A stretch of 64,000 bases of DNA. Source: Isoetes taiwanensis. Its lineage: Eukaryota > Streptophyta > Lycopodiopsida > Isoetales > Isoetaceae. The position numbers and the translations under genes are program-made. The notes beneath the pieces are model-generated. The model made no database searches and was not told the origin of the DNA. It saw only the letters and a program-made list of their open reading frames with translations. Positions 57,289-64,000 of this stretch are shown piece after piece; positions within the stretch are counted from its first letter, which is position 1, and each line of letters begins with the position of its first letter. Location of the stretch: the NCBI GenBank assembly GCA_021234155.1, contig JAJEKV010000003.1, positions 11,284,413 through 11,348,412 of the forward strand. Direction: 5' to 3'.

Positions 57289-58078
57289 ATCCCTCTCAGG
57301 TCTCTTCTCTCTCCTCTCTCTTCTTTTCTGTCTCCTCCTTCTCTCTCTGTCCTCTCTCCTCTCTTTCTCCCTCCCTCTGTCTTCTCTTCTCTGTCTTTAC
57401 CCTCTCCCTCTCTCTCTCCTCACTCTCTCCTATCTCTCTCCTCTCTCTCTGTTCTCCCTCTCTCTATCTCCTCTGTCTCTGATGCTCTCCCTCTCTCTTC
57501 TTTTGTCTCTCCTCTCTTAGCGCTCTCTCTCTCCTCTATATCTTCCATCCTTCTTCTCTCTCTTCTCTCTCCTCCCGTGCTCTCTTCTCTCTCTCTCTCT
57601 CTATCTTTTCCTCTCTCCTCTGTATTTCTCTCTCTCTCTCTTCTCTCCCTCTTCCCTCTCTCTTCTCTCTCTCTCCCTCCTCCTCTCTCCTCATCTCTCT
57701 TCTTTCCCCTCTCTCTCTCCCTCTTCTCTCTTCTCTCTCTCCTCTCCTCCTCCCTCTCCTCCCCTCCTCCTCTCTTCTCTCTCTCCTCTCTCTCTCTCTC
57801 TCTAATGCTCTCTCCTCTCTCTCTATTTCTCCCTCTCTCTATCTCCTATCTCTCTCCTCTCTCTATCTCCCTGTTTCTCTATCTCTCTCTGTTCTCCTTC
57901 TCTCTCTACCTTTCTCTCTCTTTTCTATTTCTCTCTCTCATCTCTCTTCCCCCCCCTCTCTCTCCTCTCTTCCCTCTTTCCTTTTCCTCTCTTCTCTCTC
58001 CTCTCTCTTCCCTCTTCCCTCCCTCTCCTCTCTTCTCTCTCTCTCCTCTCTCCTCTTTCTCTCCTCCCTCTCCTCTCT

Positions 58079-58114
<36 letters not shown>

Positions 58115-61100
58115 TCCTCCTCTCCTCTCTCTATCTCCTCTCTCCTCTTTTCCTATCTCTCTCCTCTCTCTCTCCCCATCTCTCTCCTCCCTCTCCTCTC
58201 TCCTCTCCTCCTCTCTCCTCTCTCTCTCCCTATCTCCTTTCCACTCTCTGTCTATGTCTCCCTCTCTCTATCTCTATCTCTCTCCTCTCTGTCTCCTATT
58301 TCTCTCCTCTCTCTCCTATTTCTCCCTCTCTCTCTACCTTTCTCTCTCTTTTCTATTTCTCTCTCTCCTCTCTCTCCTCTCTCTGTCCTCTCTCTCTCCT
58401 CTCTCTCTCTCCTCTCTTCTCTCTCTCTCCTCTCTCCTCCCCTCTCTCTCTTCCTTTTCTCTCTTCTCTCTCCTCTCTCTTCCCTCCCCCTCTCCTCTCT
58501 TCTCTCTCTCCCTCTCTCTTCCCTCTTCCCTTTCTCTTCTCTCTTGAAATTACTCACTCCTTTTATACTCTGCTCTCTTCTCTCTCTCCCTCTCTCCTCT
58601 CTCTCTCCTCCCTCCTCCTCTCTTCTCCCTCTCCCTCTCCCCTCTCTCCTCTCTCACCTTTCCTATCTCTCTCCTCTCTCTCTATGTCTCCCCTCTCTCT
58701 ATCTCCTATCTCTCTCACTCTCTCTCATTTCCTTCTCCTCCTCTCTACATTTCTCCCCTCTCTCTCTGCCTTTCTCTCTCTTTTCTGTTTCCTATACTCT
58801 CTCTCTCCTCTCTGTCCTCTCTCTCTCCTCTCTCTCTCTCCTCTCTTCTCTCTCTCTCCTCTCTCCTCCTCCTCTCTCTTCCCTTTCTCTCTTCTCTCTC
58901 CTCTCTCTTCCTCCTTTCCTCTCTTCTCTCTCTCCCTCTCTCTTCCCTCTTCCTTTCTCTCTTCTCTCTCGTCTCTTCCCTCCCTCTCCTCTCTTCTCTC
59001 TCTCCCTCTCTCCTCTCTGCCTCCTCCCTCTCCTCTCTTCCTCCTCTCCTCTCCCTCTCTCCCTCTCTCCTTTTCTGTCTCTCTCCTCTCTCTCTATTTT
59101 TCCCTCTCTGCCATCTCCTATCTCTCTCTCTCTCTATCTCCTATTTCTCATCCTATTTCTCTCCTCTCTCTCTCTATTTCTCCCCTCTCTCTCTACCTTT
59201 CTATCTCTTTTCTTCTCTCCTTTCTCCTCTCTCCTCTCTCCTCTCCTCTCTCTCTCCTCTCACCTCTCTCCTCTCTCTCCTCTCTCTCTCCTCTCTCTCA
59301 TTTCTCCCTCTACATCCCCTGCTCTCTCCTCTCTCTATAGCCTCCCCACCCATGTGCCCTATCCTATCTCTTCCCTCTTTTCTCTCTCCCTCTCCTCTCT
59401 CTTCCCTCATCTCCCTCTCTCTCTCTCTCTTTTCTCTTCTCTCTATCCCTCCTCCGGAGTGTCTCTCTTCTCTCTCTCCTCTCCTCTTCTTTCTGTCCTC
59501 CTCTCTCTTCTCTCTCACGTCCTCTCTCCTCTCTTTTCTCCCTCCTCTGTCTTCTCTTCTCTTTGTGTTTTACCCTCTCTCTCCTCTCTCTCTCTCCTAT
59601 CTCTCTCCTCTCTCTCTATTTTCTCCCCTCTCTCTATCTCCTCATCGCCTTTCTCTCTCCTCTCTCTTCTTTGTCTCTCCCTCTCTCCTTGCTCTCTCTC
59701 TCCTCTCTCTTTTCATCCTTCTTCTCCACTCTCTTCTCTCTCCTCCCATGCTCCTTCTCTCTCCTCTCTGTCTTTCTCTCCCTCTGTGTTTCTCTCTCTC
59801 TCTCTCTTCTCTCCCTTCTCCCTCTCTTCTCTTTACTCTCTCTCTCCTGTCCTCTCTCACTCATCTCTCTTCTTTCCCCTCCTCTCTTCCCTCTTCCTTT
59901 CTCTCTTCTCTCTCCTCTCTCTTCCCTCCTCCTGCCTCTTCTCTCTTCTCTCTCTCTCCTCTCTCCTCCCTATCCTCCTCTCCTCTCCTTCTCTCTCTCT
60001 CCTCTCCTCTCTCTCTATCTATCTCCTCTCTCTCCCATTTCTCCTCTCCTCTCTCTATCTCCTATTTCTCTCCTCTCTCTCTATTTCTCCCTCTCTCTAA
60101 ACCTTTCTCTCTCTTTTCTATTTCTCTCTCTCATCCTCTCTTCTTTCCCCCCCTCTCTCCTCTCTCCTTCCTCTCTTCTCTCTCTTCTCTCTCCATCCTC
60201 CTCTCTTTCTCTTTCCTCTCTCTTTGTTTCTCTCTCTCTCTTCTCTCTCTCCCTCTCCTCATCTCCTATTCTCTCTCATATTTTATTTGTCTCTCCTCTC
60301 TCTTGCTCTCTCTCTCCTCTCTCTTCCATCCTTCTTCTCTCTCTTCTCTCTCCTCCGTACTCCCTTCTCTCTCTCATCTTTCCTCTCTCCTCTCTGTTCT
60401 CTCTCTCTCCTCTTCCCTCTCTCTTCTCTCTCCTCTCTCTCCATCTCTCTTCTTCCCCTCTCTCTCCCCCTCTCTCTCTTCCCTCTTCCTTTCTCTCTTC
60501 TCTCCTCCCTCTTCCCTCTTCCTCCTCTCTCCCTCTCTTCTCTCTCTCTCCTCTCTCCTCTTTTCTCTCCTCCCTCTCCTCTCTTCTCTCCTCTCTCATC
60601 TCTCCCTCTCCTCTCTCCTCTCTCTCCTATCTCTCTCCTCTCTCTCTCCTCCCTCTCCTCTCCTCTTCTTTTCCTATCTCTCTCCTCTCCCTCTCCTATC
60701 TCTCTCCTATCTCTCCTCCCTCTCCTCTCTCTCTCCTCTCTCCCTCTCTGTCTCCCTGTCTCTCTCTCCTCTCTCTCTATTTCTCCCCCTCTCTCTATCT
60801 CCTATCGCTCTCCTCTCTCTATCTCCTATCTCTCTCCTCTCTCTCCATTTCTCCCCTCTCTCTCTACCTTTCTCTCTCTCTTTCTGTTCTCTCTCTCCTC
60901 TCTCTCTTATCTCTCTCCTCTCTCTCTCCTCTCTCTCTCTCTCTCCTTCTCTCCTGCTCCTCTCTCTCTTCTTCTCCCCTCTCTATCTCCCTCTTGTCTC
61001 TATTCTCTCTCCTCTCTCTTCTTAGTCTTTTCTCTCTCGTTGCTCTCTCTCCTCTCTCTTCCATCCTTCTTCTCTCTCTTCTCTCTCCTCCCATGCTCCC

Positions 61101-61999
61101 TTCTCTCTTCTCTCTCTCTCTATCTCCTATCTCTCCTCTCTCTCCATTTCTCCCTCTCTCTCTCTACCTTCTCTCTCCTCCTACTCTCTCTCCTCTCTTC
61201 TCTCTCTCTCCTCTCTCCTCTCTCCTATCTCCTCTCTCTCTCCTCTCTCTCTATTTCTCCTCTCTCTGCTTAATCTCCTCTGTCTCTGACTATATATATA
61301 TAGCTGTAGGTCTTTTCTCTCTCGTTTGCTCTCTCTCCTCTCTCTTCCGTCAGCTATTATATATATTCTCTCTCCTCCCATGCTCGCTTTATATATATAC
61401 ATCTTTCTCTCTCCTCTCTGTTCTCTCTCTCTCTCTCTCTTCTCTCCTCTTCCCTCCTCTCTTCTCTCTCTCTCTCTCTCCTCTCTCACTCATCTCTCTT
61501 CTTTTCCTCTCTCCCTCTCTCTTCCCTCTTCTCTCTCTCCCTCTCTCCTCTCTCTCTCCTCCTCTCCTCTCTTCTCCCTCTCCCTCTCCCTCTCCCTCTC
61601 TCCTCTCTCTCCTCTATCTCTCTCCTCTCTCTCTATTTTCCCTCTCTCACATCTCTATCTCTCTCTCTCTATCTCCTATTTCTCTATCTCTATTTCTCTC
61701 CTCTCTCTCTGTTTCTCCCTCTCTCTCTGCTTTTCTTTCCATACTTTTTTTTTATATTTCTCTCTCCTTTTCCTCTCTCCTCTCTCCTCTCTCCTCTCTC
61801 TCTCTATTTCCTCCCCTCTGTATCCTCCTATCTCTCTTTTCTCTGTATCTCCTATTTCTCCTATCCTCCTATTTCTCTCCTCTCTCCTATTTCTCCCTCT
61901 CTCTCTATTTTCTCTCTCTTTTCTATTTATCTCTCTCCCTCTTCTCCTCCTCTCTCTTCTCTCCTCTCTCCCTCCTCTCTCTTCTCTCTCTGGCTTCAT

Positions 62000-62022
62000 T
62001 CCTAGAACATTCTAGAAGGTTC
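62000..62022. promoter_or_regulatory. heat-shock-element motif, module 3
   Basis: GAA (62005), TTC (62010), GAA (62015), TTC (62020) at exact 2-base spacing; the first TTC is displaced by one base. Confidence 0.7.
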
Positions 62023-62114
62023 TAGGATCATCAAGGCTTTTAATTGAGCCAAGGGAATTTCCATTGCCTGCCCTTAACTAAGCATGGACTTCCTATTCTT
62101 TCAAGAAATTTACA

Positions 62115-62185
62115 AAGTTTGGTCTGAGTGAGTAAGGGTGGGGGGTTTTGAGAACAATGTCGAGTTCAAGTTAGGTAGTAAACCA
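62115..62185 (+). mobile_element. tRNA-like SINE region, module 3
   Basis: A-box-like TGGTCTGAGTGAG (62120) and B-box-like GAGTTCAAGTT (62162-62172), more decayed than module 2 but in the same context. Confidence 0.55.
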
Positions 62186-62738
62186 AAAAAATTTTGTCCA
62201 CCAAACTTGGGGAGCTTTTGAGGAGCCAAGGCCGCGGACGGCCCGAGGATCAGCCATTAAGCGCATCCTCCCGCCGTCCGTGGGTAGGTGGAATACTCAC
62301 TCCACCAGAGCAGAGCCGGACACTTTATTTTCTTATTATATTAGACTAGAAAGGGCAGAGGCGGCCCGGCCTGCCTCTTTAACTCGGCAAACAGGCGACG
62401 CCCGACGGCCTCGCCTCCGGTTTGGGCAGGCCAATAGCGCTTCCTATCTCCCTCTCCTCTCTCTCTTCTCTCTCTTCTCATTATATCTCTTCCCTCTCTC
62501 CTTTCCTCCTTTCTTCTCTCCTCCTCCCTCCTCTCCTTCTCTCTTCTCTCTCCTCCTCCTGCTTTCTCCTATCTCTCTCCTCTTTCTCTCCTATTTTTAT
62601 ACTCTCTCTATCTCCTCTCCATTCTCTCTCCTCCTCTCTTCTTTTCTCTCTTCTCTCTCTCCTCTCTCTCTCTCCTTTCTTCCCAGCCTCTCTCTCTTCT
62701 TCCTCCTCTCTCTTCTCTCTTCTCTCTCTCCTTTTCTT

Positions 62739-62818
<80 letters not shown>

Positions 62819-63072
62819 CACCTTCTCTCTCTCTATTTCTCCCCCCCTCTCTCTCTATTTCTCCCCCTCTCTATCTTTTCTCTCTCTCTCCTCTCTCTTC
62901 CCTCTCCCCTTTTCTCTCTTCTCTCTCTGTCTCTCTGTCCTCTCTCATCTCTCTTCTTTCCTCCTCTCTCTCTCCTCTCTCTTCCTTCTCTCTTCTCTCT
63001 CTTCCTCCCTCCCTCTCTCCTCTCTCCTCTCTATCCTCCTCTCTCTTCTCTCTCTCCTTTTCTCTCTCCCTC

Positions 63073-63129
<57 letters not shown>

Positions 63130-63216
63130 TACATCTCTCTCTCTCCTCTCTTTTCTCTCCCTGCTCTCTATCTCTCTCCCTCTCTCCTCTCTCCTATCTC
63201 CTCCTCTATATAAATA

Positions 63217-63260
<44 letters not shown>

Positions 63261-63457
63261 CTTTCTCTCTCTCCTATCTCTTCTCTCTCTCTCTATCTCT
63301 CTTCTATCTCCTCTCTCTCCTATCTCTCTCTCTCTCCCTGCTCTCCTCTCCTATCTCTTTGTTTCTCTCTCTCTATATATTTCTCCCTCTTCTCTCTCTC
63401 CTCTCTCTCCCTTTCCCCTCTCTCTCTCGACTCTCCTCTCTCTCTTCTCTCTCTTCT

Positions 63458-63513
<56 letters not shown>

Positions 63514-63700
63514 CTCTCTCCTCTCTTCTCTCTCCCCATCTCTCCCTCTCTCCTATCTCTCTCCTACCTCTCTCTCTCCCTCTCCCTCTCCCTCTCCTCT
63601 CCCTCTCCCTCCCCCCTCCCCTCCCCCCTCTCCCTCTCTCTCTCCTCTCTCTTATCTCTCCTCTCTCCCCTCTGTCTTTCCCTCTCCTCTCTCTAGCTTT

Positions 63701-63724
63701 ATTCTAGAACATTCTAGAAGGTTC
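63701..63724. promoter_or_regulatory. heat-shock-element motif, module 4
   Basis: Five perfect alternating units: TTC (63702), GAA (63707), TTC (63712), GAA (63717), TTC (63722). Confidence 0.75.
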
Positions 63725-63726
63725 TA

Positions 63727-63895
63727 GCAGTGTGTATGTTTTTGAATCTTGCATATATCCCACCTTTAACAATATTGGAAATCATTACATTCATTAAAGA
63801 ACTAATGCTTGGCCTAGTGGTTGAGGGTTGAGAGTTTGGGGTGCCATAACCAGGGGCTCGAATCCCTCCTAAACAAAAAATTACACACCAAATAT
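63727..63895 (+). mobile_element. separate tRNA-derived SINE inserted in module 4
   Basis: Absent from the other modules at this point. It contains a good A box, TGGCCTAGTGG (63810-63820), and a B box, GGCTCGAATCC (63855-63865), one mismatch from consensus, 45 bp apart. The head GGTTGAGGGTTGAGAGTTTG-like region recalls plant Au-type SINEs (from memory). The module resumes at AAGCAAAGGAATTTCCATG after it. Confidence 0.65.
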
Positions 63896-63962
63896 TTTAA
63901 TTAAGCAAAGGAATTTCCATGCCCACAACCTTAACTAAGTATGGACTTCCTATTATTTTAAG

Positions 63963-64000
63963 AAATTTGGATGGTCTGAGTGGTAGGGGTGGGGGTTTGG
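63963..64000 (+). mobile_element. tRNA-like SINE region, module 4, cut by window end
   Basis: A-box-like TGGTCTGAGTGG (63972-63983) in the module context; the rest lies outside the window. Confidence 0.55.

Larger units (their letters stand above)
50560..64000. repeat. higher-order repeat: CT-rich blocks with conserved HSE/SINE modules
   Basis: CT-rich blocks (about 50640-51540, 51960-52110, 52690-53230, 53760-56070, 56565-61990, 62440-63695) are separated by conserved modules at 53231-53760, 56070-56575, 61991-62450 and 63696 to the window end. Each module starts just after a CT block with GCTTCATTCTAGA and includes AAGGAATTTCCATTGCC, CTTAACTAAG, TGGACTTCCTATT, GGTCTGAGTGGTAAGG and a CACCCATG-type end. 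Remnants of the module's right end also occur at 50560-50640, 57090-57190 and 59335-59370. The plus strand of the blocks is almost purely pyrimidine, so long Leu/Ser frames (and Arg/Glu frames opposite) are artefacts. Confidence 0.9.

Noticed and set aside
50338-63727. Very long open frames rich in Leu/Ser (plus strand) and Arg/Glu (minus strand)
   Set aside because: They are produced by CT/GA-rich repeats that contain no stop codons; several frames are open at once and none has a domain or non-repetitive composition.
63797-63870. Complete functional tRNA gene
   Set aside because: A and B boxes are good, but I cannot fold a full cloverleaf with acceptor and anticodon stems, so a tRNA-derived SINE is the better call.

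Overview
The window looks like a stretch of a large, repeat-rich plant nuclear genome. The evidence is a Ty3/gypsy retrotransposon of the plant non-chromovirus type with an extra ORF after integrase, plant L1-type and other LINE copies, tRNA-derived SINE modules, MITE-like fold-backs, exon-like pieces with GT/AG borders, and long microsatellite fields. There are no bacterial operons, rRNA genes or complete tRNA genes. The species cannot be named from the sequence. Almost every recognisable coding region is a broken transposon gene.

Layout. 1-5747: gene-poor DNA with a 27-bp perfect hairpin, short direct repeats, weak exon-like pieces and one decayed coding-like fragment. 5748-20524: two Ty3/gypsy copies joined head to head in a giant palindrome (centre 13093-13107). 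A second, smaller fold-back (20166/20237) ends in an inverted LTR-like piece. The left arm also carries a nested 1,011-bp dimeric insertion. 20827-25858: a nearly full-length L1-type LINE with poly(A) and a 13-bp target-site duplication; ORF2 is broken. 25861-29100: T/C-biased DNA, pentanucleotide arrays and AT-rich repeats. 29100-32060: a small island with a decayed ORF, two divergently transcribed paralogous small genes, and palindromic motifs on both sides, eight of them in an array with two alternating spacers. 32100-41200: mostly anonymous DNA with exon-like fragments, a RING-like piece, three fold-back MITEs and a broken FCP1-type phosphatase gene. 41360-46700: several tandem-repeat arrays. 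46740-48825: two LINE remnants meeting tail to tail. 50560-64000: 1-5 kb CT-rich blocks punctuated by at least four copies of a roughly 450-530 bp module that opens with a multi-unit heat-shock element and carries a tRNA-like SINE region.

How the parts relate. The gypsy genes would form one retrotransposition machine (Gag, protease, RT/RNase H, integrase, plus a coiled-coil ORF3), but each arm carries its own stops and frameshifts, so neither is autonomous. The LINE encodes endonuclease and RT in one broken ORF. The candidates for undescribed biology are the divergent paralogue pair with its palindromic arrays (about 30.0-31.7 kb), the heat-shock-element/SINE/CT higher-order repeat (about 50.6-64 kb), and the double fold-back retrotransposon (5.7-20.5 kb).
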